From Bacteroidales bacterium (lineage in GTDB: Bacteria; Bacteroidota; Bacteroidia; Bacteroidales; F082), in assembly GCA_017427985.1 (NCBI GenBank), contig JAFRRS010000015.1, positions 1-64,000 of the forward strand: a DNA stretch of 64,000 nucleotides. The letters run 5' to 3'. This document shows, one piece after another, positions 41,473 through 51,107 of the stretch. The position numbers and the translations under genes are program-made. A model generated the notes under the pieces. It had not been told where the DNA came from, ran no database searches, and worked only from the letters and a program-made list of their open reading frames with translations. Each line of letters starts with the position of its first letter. The stretch's first letter is position 1.

Positions 41473-44400
41473 ATGAGTTATATATTCAGATTACATGATG
41501 CTGGTCTCAACACAATAACAGATTGGGGCAGTTCTCAGAAATACGGATCGGCTGTTATAGAACAGATGAAAGATCCAAACGGTGAAACGGCAAGAAAGGA
41601 AATCACATCAATACCATCGCCTTTCGCAAGAATAGATTTGGTTAAAACAGCATTCAAAAAAGTGGCCGAGCAAAATGTCGAGGGCAAAACCATTAACCAT
41701 AAAATGGTATCTGATGCGCTTGATGTGGCTCAGATATTTTTTGAATATGAAAAATTCAAGGATAAAATCGAAATAATAGTTTGGGAGAAAAATAATTGTA
41801 TTAGCGAGTTGTTAAATTCACCATTTGATTCCCATAAACAATTAGGAGATGTCTTTGATACATATATCAAACAAGATGGTGCGGTATATAATTTTGACAA
41901 GGCTGATAGAATATATATCCTTAATTACAAAGAAGGTCCCGGCGAAATCAATATATTAGGCGCCACATCTCCAGCCACACTGTTCTTCACCCCTGCCAAT
42001 GATTTGACTTATTGCAAATTTGGCAGTGGCACAGATGTGTTTTTCGACGACGATTACAGGCCATTATACAGAAGAGACGAGGATTTCCAGTTATTCTTAT
42101 ATTCTTTAAGAAAATCAACAACAGGCTTCGCGACACTATTTCCAGAAGTGGAAAAATACATGGTTGAAAGCATGAAATTGATGAGCCCGAGCACAAAAAG
42201 CAAAATCAATGCCATGACAGCATCAGATTACGTTAACAACTATAACTCTATCGCTGTCAACAACAATGCCGGAAACGCCATTTTCATATTGAACGACATG
42301 GAATACAGGACAAGAAGACCAAACACCGCAAAAATTGGTGATGTCAGTGGATTTGTGATAATGTCAGACACTACAATAGATGGTAAAAAACCTTTGGTTC
42401 TTCCTGTTGACACATACACTTTAAACACTATTTATGCACAAGAAGGTTGTCCTTGGAATAGTAACACAAAAGTTCCTTATTATAATAGCACACCTGCTAA
42501 AGAACGTGTATTGCCGGACGATGGCACCAAATATCCGTATCTTACAATAAGCGACTTTTTGACTGACACTATAGTAAGAATGCCTTACGAAATTGACAAT
42601 GTCAATTATTATGACGGCAATATCGACAAACCTGAAGGTTATAGTTATCTTTTACCTTTAACAGACATATTTTTTAAGTTTTTCACTGTTGATGATTTGA
42701 AATCCAGAACGATGAGTGATGGCAAGAAAATGCTTGAATTGTTAAACAATGTCGCTGGTGTAACTGTTGTCCTTCGTATTCCTATTAGAAGAAACTATAT
42801 CGAGTATCGCAGAACATATTTCTTGAGAGGCGTTACTGTTGATGAAACCAAAACAACAAACAATGGTGTTATATCAGACAATAAAATTGGTCTTGGTATC
42901 ATTCCTTTTGTCAAATTCCCCGAGAATGTCGATAAGCATTATCGTGTAGCATTTTACGACAAGACTAAAGCCAACAATGTTAGACTTGTCTTCATGGACG
43001 ACGATATTGTTTCCTCAAAAGATGTTGTTAGTTGCAAAAAAGACACTGAATTGAATTTGTGCAGCCATGAAACCTATGTGGTTGAGGATAATTTCGATCG
43101 TATTAAAGTCGAAGTCAGTGATAGTGTCAAAGGCTATATAATTCCACGATTCAAACAGGCAGAGAGCAAACAGGGCGTGTACACGTTTGCTGTTGACTAC
43201 GGAACAACAAATACTCATATTGAGTATTGTACTGATGACAGCAAAACACCAAAGATGTTTGAAATCAAGGAAGATGAGGTTCAGTTGCGCAAATTGCATA
43301 AAAGATACACCGACCCTGATATCAACGCTGGATTCATTGAAGATTTTATTCCGGACAGCATCGGCAACAAAGATTTTTCATTCCCAATGCGAACAGTATT
43401 CGCTCCAAATGTGTCAATAAACCTTGACACTAATCCTGTTGCTTTGGCTGATGGACGTATTCCTTTCTTATATGAGAAGAGGTTTATTCCGAAATGGAAT
43501 AAAGTAAAAACCGAAATGAAATGGGGCGGTGTGCCAGATGGTTTGCTCAAGCTTCATATCGAAACGATTTTCATTTTGTTGAGGAATAAGGTCGTATTAA
43601 ACAACGGGAGCCTTCCTGACACAAAGATTGTTTGGTTCTATCCTGCCAGTATGACAGAAGATAAAGTCATAAAATTCAAAGGATTCTGGAATGAAGCATA
43701 TAATAAATATTTTGGACCAAACACAGCAAACGTCATCAGTATCTCTGAATCAGTTGCGCCTTATTGTCATTTCATCAAAACTGAAAATGCGAAGCAAGAG
43801 ACTGTTACTATAGATGTTGGTGGAGGTACGACAGACGTACTTGTAGTTCAGGATGCCGAGCCAAGGATGCTTATGTCATTCCGATATGCATCAAATGCGA
43901 TTTTTGGCGACAGTTATAACAGCAACCCAAGACAAAACGGATTCGTCAATACATATCTGAATTCATTTGAAAATATAATGAATACGAACAATCTGCTTGA
44001 ACTTACCCAGTCATTGAATCAAATCAAAGACTCAAACAAGTCATCAGATATCTTAACATTCCTCTTCTCATTACAAGGAGAAAAGGTAAAGAACAATGAC
44101 GAGCTTAATTTCTTGAAAAAATTACAAAAGGATGACAAAATGAGATATGTGTTCATCATATTCTATTCATCAATAATTTATTTCATTGCAAAGACGATGA
44201 AAGCTAAAGGTCTTAGGAAACCAATAACTGTAGCTTTCAGCGGTAATGGAGCTCGTACTTTAAGTATTCTTTCTATTGACACAACCATGATATCACGTTA
44301 CATAAAACTTATCTTTGATACAGTTTATGGAAACAATGACGGAACTATAGAAGTCAAGATGGAAAGCAATCCAAAGATAGCCACATGTAAAGGCGGCATA

Positions 44401-44844
44401 CAATGTGTTTATGGCAAGGATACCGAGAAATTGAAGACATATGATGATGTTGACGACATCAAAGAAATCGTTGTCGGTGACAATCTTGAGAACAACATTG
44501 ACCGTCAGTTAAGATATGGTGACATATCTGAAGAATTACGAAAGAATGTTGTTGACACCGTAGAAAACTTCTTTACGTTCCTTTTCAAAATGCATAGCGA
44601 CAACAAGGATTTCTTAACTGCCAAGCTCGGTGCCGACGGAGCCATTTACTCTAAAGTACAAGAATTCTGCCTTGGTTCTGAAGGCAAACAAATTCTTGAA
44701 GATTCAATGTCGAAAGGATTCAAGAAGAAACTTGAAGAGGTTAACAATGACAAGGGCAAGCAGTTGGAAGACACATTGTTCTTCTATCCTCTGGTAGGAT
44801 TGCTTCACGACCTTGCGTTAAAGATTAGTAACAAGATGCAATAG
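41473..44844 (+). CDS. Giant actin/Hsp70-fold ATPase (operon gene 4)
   Basis: 1123 aa. The ASKHA-fold nucleotide motifs are in the C-terminal half: phosphate 1 YTFAVDYGTTNTHIEYC (about 570-586), phosphate 2 TVTIDVGGGTTDVLVVQ (about 777-793), adenosine ITVAFSGNGARTLSIL (about 918-933). The N-terminal ~560 residues have no recognised domain (segment SPATLFFTPANDLTYCKFGS is notable). Size and layout recall the SrfB-type large ATPases, without clear identity. Probably cytoplasmic, paired with the tubulin-like protein. Confidence 0.82.
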   Translation: MSYIFRLHDAGLNTITDWGSSQKYGSAVIEQMKDPNGETARKEITSIPSPFARIDLVKTAFKKVAEQNVEGKTINHKMVSDALDVAQIFFEYEKFKDKIEIIVWEKNNCISELLNSPFDSHKQLGDVFDTYIKQDGAVYNFDKADRIYILNYKEGPGEINILGATSPATLFFTPANDLTYCKFGSGTDVFFDDDYRPLYRRDEDFQLFLYSLRKSTTGFATLFPEVEKYMVESMKLMSPSTKSKINAMTASDYVNNYNSIAVNNNAGNAIFILNDMEYRTRRPNTAKIGDVSGFVIMSDTTIDGKKPLVLPVDTYTLNTIYAQEGCPWNSNTKVPYYNSTPAKERVLPDDGTKYPYLTISDFLTDTIVRMPYEIDNVNYYDGNIDKPEGYSYLLPLTDIFFKFFTVDDLKSRTMSDGKKMLELLNNVAGVTVVLRIPIRRNYIEYRRTYFLRGVTVDETKTTNNGVISDNKIGLGIIPFVKFPENVDKHYRVAFYDKTKANNVRLVFMDDDIVSSKDVVSCKKDTELNLCSHETYVVEDNFDRIKVEVSDSVKGYIIPRFKQAESKQGVYTFAVDYGTTNTHIEYCTDDSKTPKMFEIKEDEVQLRKLHKRYTDPDINAGFIEDFIPDSIGNKDFSFPMRTVFAPNVSINLDTNPVALADGRIPFLYEKRFIPKWNKVKTEMKWGGVPDGLLKLHIETIFILLRNKVVLNNGSLPDTKIVWFYPASMTEDKVIKFKGFWNEAYNKYFGPNTANVISISESVAPYCHFIKTENAKQETVTIDVGGGTTDVLVVQDAEPRMLMSFRYASNAIFGDSYNSNPRQNGFVNTYLNSFENIMNTNNLLELTQSLNQIKDSNKSSDILTFLFSLQGEKVKNNDELNFLKKLQKDDKMRYVFIIFYSSIIYFIAKTMKAKGLRKPITVAFSGNGARTLSILSIDTTMISRYIKLIFDTVYGNNDGTIEVKMESNPKIATCKGGIQCVYGKDTEKLKTYDDVDDIKEIVVGDNLENNIDRQLRYGDISEELRKNVVDTVENFFTFLFKMHSDNKDFLTAKLGADGAIYSKVQEFCLGSEGKQILEDSMSKGFKKKLEEVNNDKGKQLEDTLFFYPLVGLLHDLALKISNKMQ

Positions 44845-44852
44845 TTATTTTT

Positions 44853-46475
44853 ATGAAAAGATTTTTTTTGATAATATCAACAATGATATTGGTTTTAGCT
44901 TCCGCTTTAACAGCGGAAGCTAAACTTGCATTGTCAGAAAAAGAAATTGTTTTCTGTGACAATACAACAGCTGATGATTCTGTTGTTAAAGCGATAGGAT
45001 TTACTTTAGAACCACTTTCAATTGACGAAATGAAAGCCGGCGATTCTAAAGAGATTTCTATTAAAGTCACACCAGAAAATGCTATAATGCCAGATATAAA
45101 TCCTCTTTATGATGATTCTAATACTCTAATTAAAGTTGAAAAGACTTCTACTGGATTCAAAATTACTGCTTTACAAGAGTCAAGTAATCGTCAAGTGCAA
45201 ATAACTTTTAAAGCGGAAGGATTAGAGGATCAGACTTTGACTATTAAAAAAATTGTACAACAGAATACTCCACCCGCCACAATACAAGAGAATAATTATG
45301 TCGTTTGGATTAATGAAGTTCCCAATAATAAAGATAAATGGAAACAATCTAAAGAAGCTAATAATACCATCAATAAGATGACAATTGGTGGTACGGGTGT
45401 AGATTTAAAGATTCTTAATAATGATACTCCAATAACAGCAGAAGTCGTTAGCGAACAACCCCAAAAAGTTAGTATTAAATCCAAAGAAGGAAATATATAT
45501 CATTTAAAAGCAGAACAGGCGGGGGGCAATATTAAAGTTACCATTAAAATTGATGAACAGACAAAATATACGATAACAATTAAACAAGTTGTAGAAACAA
45601 CAGAACAAACAGGCAAATCGCCAACTGCAAAGGAAACATCCAATCAACAAAGGCAATCTGATGATTCACAAAATAAGATAACCCAATTACATCAACGGAT
45701 TACATCATTAAAGTCTGATAGTACAATATGCCATAAAGCTTTGGCAGAATTACAATTGAAGTATGATGGTTTAGAAAAAACATATGAATATGAAATTGAG
45801 AACCTTAAAAAAAGAATAAAATACGCCATAATATTCAGTATTATCGGCACTCTAATAATCGCTTTTGTTGTATTGATCTTGTTGTACAAAAAACTTAATA
45901 AGACATTCTCTGATGATTTAAAAGATGCCGAAAAAGAAACCTATGGACTCAGAAGGCAATTGAATGACAAACATTCTGATAAGAGCATCAAAGAAAAACG
46001 TTTAAAGGAACTTGAAGGTGAGATAGACAAGTTCAAAAAAGAAAATGATTCTTTGAAGATGGAAATTATGCATCTTCAAAAAAACTCTTCCAAAGTACAA
46101 TCCACAACAAATCAGGAAATTGTTGAAAACCAACCTGTAATTGACAATAATCCTCCAACACCAGAACCACCACGAATTGTGAGTATGTATTCCGACTGTA
46201 TTATTGACGGATATTTCAACAGGGTTTCCGAGAGACCTGATGAAGATACTGTGTTTGAGCTGGTCTTGGATGATGAGAATATGAACATGGCTTCGGTTGA
46301 TGTTTATCAAGGGGCGCATCGCCGTATCATAGCCAATCCAGCTTTTATTGATGGCTGTGAGAAACAGATTGTCGGCAATTCAAATGTTCGTGTTGAAAGA
46401 AAAGGCATTGCTGAAAAAGATGCTGATAATGGGAAATGGAGATTGATAAAAGCTCCAATGATTGAGATTAGATAA
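44853..46475 (+). CDS. Single-pass coiled-coil protein with shared C-terminal domain, A (operon gene 5)
   Basis: 540 aa. Signal-like N-terminus (LALTAEA type cleavage near 23), a periplasmic region with two Ig-like-looking halves, a Gln/Ser/Thr-rich stretch and coiled coil (~270-325), a membrane helix near 326-348 (IIFSIIGTLIIAFVVLILLY), a second coiled coil (~355-415), then a domain at 445-540 (MYSDCIIDGYFNRVSERPDE, AHRRIIANPAFIDGCEKQI). The same final domain occurs in the next protein. It could connect periplasmic and cytoplasmic parts of the machine. Confidence 0.8.
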   Translation: MKRFFLIISTMILVLASALTAEAKLALSEKEIVFCDNTTADDSVVKAIGFTLEPLSIDEMKAGDSKEISIKVTPENAIMPDINPLYDDSNTLIKVEKTSTGFKITALQESSNRQVQITFKAEGLEDQTLTIKKIVQQNTPPATIQENNYVVWINEVPNNKDKWKQSKEANNTINKMTIGGTGVDLKILNNDTPITAEVVSEQPQKVSIKSKEGNIYHLKAEQAGGNIKVTIKIDEQTKYTITIKQVVETTEQTGKSPTAKETSNQQRQSDDSQNKITQLHQRITSLKSDSTICHKALAELQLKYDGLEKTYEYEIENLKKRIKYAIIFSIIGTLIIAFVVLILLYKKLNKTFSDDLKDAEKETYGLRRQLNDKHSDKSIKEKRLKELEGEIDKFKKENDSLKMEIMHLQKNSSKVQSTTNQEIVENQPVIDNNPPTPEPPRIVSMYSDCIIDGYFNRVSERPDEDTVFELVLDDENMNMASVDVYQGAHRRIIANPAFIDGCEKQIVGNSNVRVERKGIAEKDADNGKWRLIKAPMIEIR

Positions 46476-46478
46476 TCT

Positions 46479-47519
46479 ATGTTAAAAAGGATTTTGTTTA
46501 TTATCGTAATGAGCGTTCTGTTTGTTGCCTGTAAAGGCGACAAACAGAACGGCCTAAATACTATTGAAAAAATTAAAATTGAAACTTCACAAAACAAGTT
46601 CGATGTTAATGCAATTTATGAAATCAAATTGCGCGTATTAAAACCAAAGGGCGCTAAACTTGACGGGCAACAATTAAAATGGGAATGTTGCGACACAACA
46701 ACAAGTAAGATCATAGAATTATCCAATGATAGTAGCAACCATTGTTTCATAAAATTTCTAAAAAAAGGGAGAGTCAAAATAAAAGCCAAAGTTGGTAATG
46801 CGGAAGATACTATTACATTGAAAACCAGATTCAACAATATTGGTTGGTGGCTTGCTTTTGCTTTCATTGTTACATTTGGCAGTTATATCTTGGGATATTT
46901 TAAAATCATCAAATTACATATAAATGACAAATCCAAGAAACAGCCACAAAGCAATCCCGATAGTAAAGAGTTAAAAAAACTCACGATAAAATATAATCAA
47001 CTGCTTGAAGAAAAAGACAATTACAAAAACAAACACAAAAATCTTGTAAACAAATATAATCAATTAGCTAAAGATTATAATCAGCTTTGGGACAACTATA
47101 AGGAGTTGGTAAATAAATATAAAAGTCTTAAAAAACAGTCAACCACCAAAGCGACAGCCCCTAAAACTAGTGATATTAAAAAGGTTGAGATTAAAGTTGT
47201 TGATCAAGTAACTGAAAAACCGACTAATAATAATTCTGTTATGTATGCAGATTGTATTGTCGATAGTTTTTTCAACAATGTTACCGAAAAACCTGATGAA
47301 GACACCGTGTTTGAACTTCACACAAGTAGTAATACTGCAGATTTCATCATCTATTCTGGCGCAAAAAGAAGAATCATTGCAAATCCAGCATATCTTGATG
47401 GATGTGAAAAACAAATCATTGGCGACAGCGAGGTTATTGTTGAAGAAAAAGGCACAGCACAAATCCAAATGGATGGTAAATGGAAAATTATTAACAATTT
47501 AAAAGTGATTATTAAGTAG
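46479..47519 (+). CDS. Single-pass coiled-coil protein with shared C-terminal domain, B (operon gene 6)
   Basis: 346 aa, a shorter relative of gene 5. Signal peptide with a possible lipobox (LFVAC, Cys 18), one small Ig-like region, a membrane helix near 121-144 (WWLAFAFIVTFGSYILGYF), a Lys/Asn/Tyr-rich coiled coil (LVNKYNQLAKDYNQLWDNYK), then the shared domain at 255-346 (MYADCIVDSFFNNVTEKPDE, AKRRIIANPAYLDGCEKQI). Starts 3 bp after gene 5. Confidence 0.8.
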   Translation: MLKRILFIIVMSVLFVACKGDKQNGLNTIEKIKIETSQNKFDVNAIYEIKLRVLKPKGAKLDGQQLKWECCDTTTSKIIELSNDSSNHCFIKFLKKGRVKIKAKVGNAEDTITLKTRFNNIGWWLAFAFIVTFGSYILGYFKIIKLHINDKSKKQPQSNPDSKELKKLTIKYNQLLEEKDNYKNKHKNLVNKYNQLAKDYNQLWDNYKELVNKYKSLKKQSTTKATAPKTSDIKKVEIKVVDQVTEKPTNNNSVMYADCIVDSFFNNVTEKPDEDTVFELHTSSNTADFIIYSGAKRRIIANPAYLDGCEKQIIGDSEVIVEEKGTAQIQMDGKWKIINNLKVIIK

Positions 47520-47526
47520 CGTTATT

Positions 47527-49137
47527 ATGAGTACACACTTTTTCATTATTTTATTGATTATTGGAGTAATTGTAATTATACAATTAAAGGTTTTTTCGAG
47601 CACAATACGTAAAATCAATGATTATTATTCTATATTTCCTAGTAAACCTGTTTACACTCTGAAAAAAGAATCCTTGATTAAAGCTGTTAAAAAAGCTAAT
47701 GACGACGAATTGAAAAAAATGCTTGAATCAGGAGGATTTGATATATATAACTATTTGATTGTCAGGCTCAACAATCAAGGAGCGGAAGAGTTTGTGTTGA
47801 AAAGAGACATTGCAATTCGTGATTTGGTGCATAGCATATCAAAAAATGTTGAAGGTATTAATCCAAATCACAATAATCCAACATTCCAAAATATTATCAA
47901 TTCGATTAATACCTATATGGAGAACAACAAATCTGTCAACGATTATCATTTGATGAAAGATATTGTTGATAGAAATTGTGATTCAAAGGAAGATGAAATA
48001 AACACACAGACTCCAATTCCTTTATATCTCGGTCTTGTCGGCACAATGGCAGGAATCCTTGTCGGCATTCTTTTCTTATGGTTAAGCGGAGGATTAGCTG
48101 ATTTGCTTAATTCTGGCAATGGCTCCGGTAATGGAGCGAACGGTATTGAAGCTTTACTTGGAGGTGTGGCATTGGCTATGATTTCCAGCATTCTGGGAAT
48201 CGTTTTGACAACATTAGCTTCGAACAGCTTTAAATCAGCAAAAACAGCATTTGATCGGGATAAAAATCTTTTCTATAGTTGGATACAAGAAAACCTATTA
48301 CCAAAATTATCCGACAATGTCGTTGATTCCATTAGAGAAATGACTCATAATCTTTCAGAATTCAATGAAACGTTTGCTAATAATGTGAAAGGATTGGATT
48401 ATGCTCTGTCAAAAGTGAATGAGTCATACAAGCAACAAACTGAAATAATGACTGCGATACAAAAAATCGCCGACAAAGACTTGTCTGTCAAAAATTTACA
48501 GTTGTTTAACGCTCTCACAAACAGTGCTCAAGAGATTGAAAATTTAGGAGGGTATCTGAAGTACAGCAATGAATATCTTGCAAATGTAAAAGCTTTAAAC
48601 GAGAATCTAAGCCTTCAAGAAAAACGCACTCAAATAATGGAAGATGTAGGAGTGTTTTTCAAAACAGAGGCTGATCAAATAGAAGAACGACGCGGTTTGA
48701 TGAGTAGAGCCGTGGGCACAGTTGATGATTATCTTAAGCAAGCATTGGATAAATTGAAAGATAATATCGACAAAGAATTTGCGGAATTACAAAATACATC
48801 ATTAAAGAATCAGGATGTTATTAGGCAGAAAGCTGAAGAAATTGAGGTCATTGTTAGAGAACTTAATAATCTCGGTGATTTAAAAAAGAATTTCTCAGTG
48901 TTTTCTAATGAACTCCATGAACAAAACTCTAAAATAACACAGTTGTCAAATGCCATAAAAGACCTTGCTGAAGTGAAAAAACAGTTGGCTGACAAAGAAA
49001 AACAAACGGAAGAAGACAAACCAAAACATATTGGTAGAAAAATATTAATAGGTTGCATTTCTACTTTAATGGCAGCATTAATCGTAGCTAACTGGTCTGT
49101 TATTTATGATTTCATTACATATTGTTTTCGATTTTAA
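47527..49137 (+). CDS. MotA/TolQ/ExbB-type channel protein with long coiled coil (operon gene 7)
   Basis: 536 aa. N-terminal helix 4-22, a ~140-residue soluble insert, then the proton-channel core: PLYLGLVGTMAGILVGILFL (165-184) and GGVALAMISSILGIVLTTLA (212-231), the two signature helices of MotA/ExbB proteins. A long coiled coil (~255-505) follows, and a last membrane helix near 508-530. The long cytoplasmic tail recalls ZorA of the Zorya system; the extra C-terminal helix is unusual. Partner is the next gene. Confidence 0.85.
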   Translation: MSTHFFIILLIIGVIVIIQLKVFSSTIRKINDYYSIFPSKPVYTLKKESLIKAVKKANDDELKKMLESGGFDIYNYLIVRLNNQGAEEFVLKRDIAIRDLVHSISKNVEGINPNHNNPTFQNIINSINTYMENNKSVNDYHLMKDIVDRNCDSKEDEINTQTPIPLYLGLVGTMAGILVGILFLWLSGGLADLLNSGNGSGNGANGIEALLGGVALAMISSILGIVLTTLASNSFKSAKTAFDRDKNLFYSWIQENLLPKLSDNVVDSIREMTHNLSEFNETFANNVKGLDYALSKVNESYKQQTEIMTAIQKIADKDLSVKNLQLFNALTNSAQEIENLGGYLKYSNEYLANVKALNENLSLQEKRTQIMEDVGVFFKTEADQIEERRGLMSRAVGTVDDYLKQALDKLKDNIDKEFAELQNTSLKNQDVIRQKAEEIEVIVRELNNLGDLKKNFSVFSNELHEQNSKITQLSNAIKDLAEVKKQLADKEKQTEEDKPKHIGRKILIGCISTLMAALIVANWSVIYDFITYCFRF

Positions 49138-49150
49138 TTGATGAAACGGC

Positions 49151-49801
49151 ATGGGTAAAAACAAAAAAGAATCATTTTTCTGGACTAGTTATTCCGACTT
49201 AATGACATCTCTGTTTTTTGTCATGCTTGTTTTGTTCGTCATTGTTATAGTACTTCTGCATAACAAAATGATAGACATTGAAGGGGAACGCAGAGCAACG
49301 CAATCTCAACTTGATAAAATTACAGAGATTCAAAGTGCAACAGAAAACATTGATAATAACTATTTTCAATATGATAATGTTTTTAAAAGACATACCTTAA
49401 ATGATATCAATGTTTCTTTTCGAAATGGAAGTTCTGATATTTTAGATTTGTCCGACATTGATAGAGTAAAACTATTAAAGGCTGGTAGATCAATAGTCGC
49501 TTTTATGTCAAAAGCAGAAAAAGAACTTCCAGAAGCGAGATATATGCTTATATTAGAAGGGCAATCATCCAAAGATGATTATGTTTACAATTACGAATTA
49601 AGTTATCAGAGAGCTTTGTCTTTGTATAAATATTGGCTGTATCATACAATTCCCATTGACAAATTAAAAAACTGCGAAACTATTATATCAGGCAGTGGTC
49701 AATCTAGTAGATTTCGTGTTGAACCAGATGTTCCGGGAAACAATGCAAATCAAAGATTTGTAATACATATTATTCCTAAACCAGGAGTTATTGATAAATA
49801 G
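49151..49801 (+). CDS. MotB/ZorB-like protein with OmpA-type domain (operon gene 8)
   Basis: 216 aa. One membrane helix begins with WTSYSDLMTSLFFVMLVLF; Asp16 is at the position of the proton-binding aspartate of MotB/ZorB. The C-terminal part (~120-210) is OmpA-like (YMLILEGQSSKDD, LSYQRALSLYKYWL, ANQRFVIHIIP), which usually binds peptidoglycan. Together with gene 7 it should form an ion-driven stator or motor unit. Confidence 0.87.
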   Translation: MGKNKKESFFWTSYSDLMTSLFFVMLVLFVIVIVLLHNKMIDIEGERRATQSQLDKITEIQSATENIDNNYFQYDNVFKRHTLNDINVSFRNGSSDILDLSDIDRVKLLKAGRSIVAFMSKAEKELPEARYMLILEGQSSKDDYVYNYELSYQRALSLYKYWLYHTIPIDKLKNCETIISGSGQSSRFRVEPDVPGNNANQRFVIHIIPKPGVIDK

Positions 49802-49808
49802 TTTTGTT

Positions 49809-50768
49809 ATGAAAAAATTCATAGTTTTATTATTAATATCCGTATTGATGACTGGTTGTACGGGAAGGTCAAAATCATCTCAAAGAGCACGCTCTAGGAG
49901 AACTGCTACTGAAAAAACACATTCGAAAAAAAGAAATACAAATAATAAGCGGAGCCACAATCAGTCTAACAACAATAATACTGTCATTCCTAGAACACCG
50001 AAGCAAAAGATCCCAACACCACCACAAATCATACACGACACAATAATTATGGTTGTACCAATGCAGCCAAACAACAAATTAGTTAAGCACAATAATAGTG
50101 ATATAATTATCCCTTCAAGTAAAACTATGAAACCTGTTGTTCATAAAGATAATTTGCCATATCCTCCTAAAATAGAGTTTCAAAAGCCATCATATCTTTA
50201 CACAAGGGAACAATACATTGAAAACTTTAATTTGAATGAATCCATGAAAGATTTAATCTTTGCATGTGATTATGATAATCCAACCGTAAGGAATAATGCC
50301 GTAGCATTAGTTTCAATATCTCCTGGTCAATTTAATCTTGGGCAAATTTGCGATATTTTTGATTTCTGTTATCAGAATTGGAGTTATGTTAACGATCCTT
50401 TGTCATCTGAATATTTTGCCAAATCCTCTGAAACAATACTAAACGGATTAAATGGAGATTGCGATGATTTTGCAATATTAATGTGCTCCATGATTATATC
50501 AATAGGAGGAGAAGCAAGAATTAGTTTTGCATATAATGACAATACTGGTCATGCTTTTACAGAAGTTAATATTGGTACTACAGATCGCAAGGCTGTCGAA
50601 AACTATCTGAAAGCTCGTTATGGATACAATGAATTATGGCACAAAAACGATGGAGAAAACTGGTGGCTTAATCTTGATTGGCAAGGAGCATATCCTGGGG
50701 CAAAATATTGGGATTACAATAGAGGTATGTGCTTTAACATAATAAGAAATACATATAATACTTTTTAA
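49809..50768 (+). CDS. Lipoprotein with transglutaminase-like cysteine-protease domain (operon gene 9)
   Basis: 319 aa from the ATG at 49809. Lipobox LMTGC (Cys 17), a low-complexity Asn/Ser/Lys/Pro linker to ~residue 120, then a helical part and a transglutaminase-like core with an apparent catalytic triad: Cys218 in LNGDCDDFAILMCSM, His248 in TGHAFTEVN and Asp290 in WWLNLDW. Such enzymes cleave or crosslink peptides; the peptidoglycan peptide or an envelope protein is a plausible substrate. Confidence 0.82.
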   Translation: MKKFIVLLLISVLMTGCTGRSKSSQRARSRRTATEKTHSKKRNTNNKRSHNQSNNNNTVIPRTPKQKIPTPPQIIHDTIIMVVPMQPNNKLVKHNNSDIIIPSSKTMKPVVHKDNLPYPPKIEFQKPSYLYTREQYIENFNLNESMKDLIFACDYDNPTVRNNAVALVSISPGQFNLGQICDIFDFCYQNWSYVNDPLSSEYFAKSSETILNGLNGDCDDFAILMCSMIISIGGEARISFAYNDNTGHAFTEVNIGTTDRKAVENYLKARYGYNELWHKNDGENWWLNLDWQGAYPGAKYWDYNRGMCFNIIRNTYNTF

Positions 50769-50786
50769 ACTAAAATGCTTACTGTT

Positions 50787-51098
50787 ATGAAAAAACTATT
50801 GTTATCATCATTAATGTTTGTTTTGGTCGCGATTATGATAGGGTGCTCATCATCCATGGACAGGGATGCAACAAAAATGGCAAAACGTGTTATTGAACTA
50901 GAACAAGTACAAAAACGTATGGGAGACCGTTCCAACTTATATGGCAAACCAATGTCAAAAAAGGAGTATGAGCAGTATTCTCAAGAATACATTGAATACG
51001 CCAACAAAATGATAGAAAAGTACAGCGAAACAAGGGAACAAAGACAAGAGTTCTTCGAACTCGTTGACAAGAAGGTAAAAGAAATGAAAAACAAATAA
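50787..51098 (+). CDS. Small helical lipoprotein (operon gene 10)
   Basis: 103 aa. Lipobox IMIGC (Cys 20); the mature part is charged and helical (AKRVIELEQVQKRMGDRSNL, EYEQYSQEYIEYANKMIEKY). No family assigned. Confidence 0.8.
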   Translation: MKKLLLSSLMFVLVAIMIGCSSSMDRDATKMAKRVIELEQVQKRMGDRSNLYGKPMSKKEYEQYSQEYIEYANKMIEKYSETREQRQEFFELVDKKVKEMKNK

Positions 51099-51107
51099 AG
51101 TAACAAT

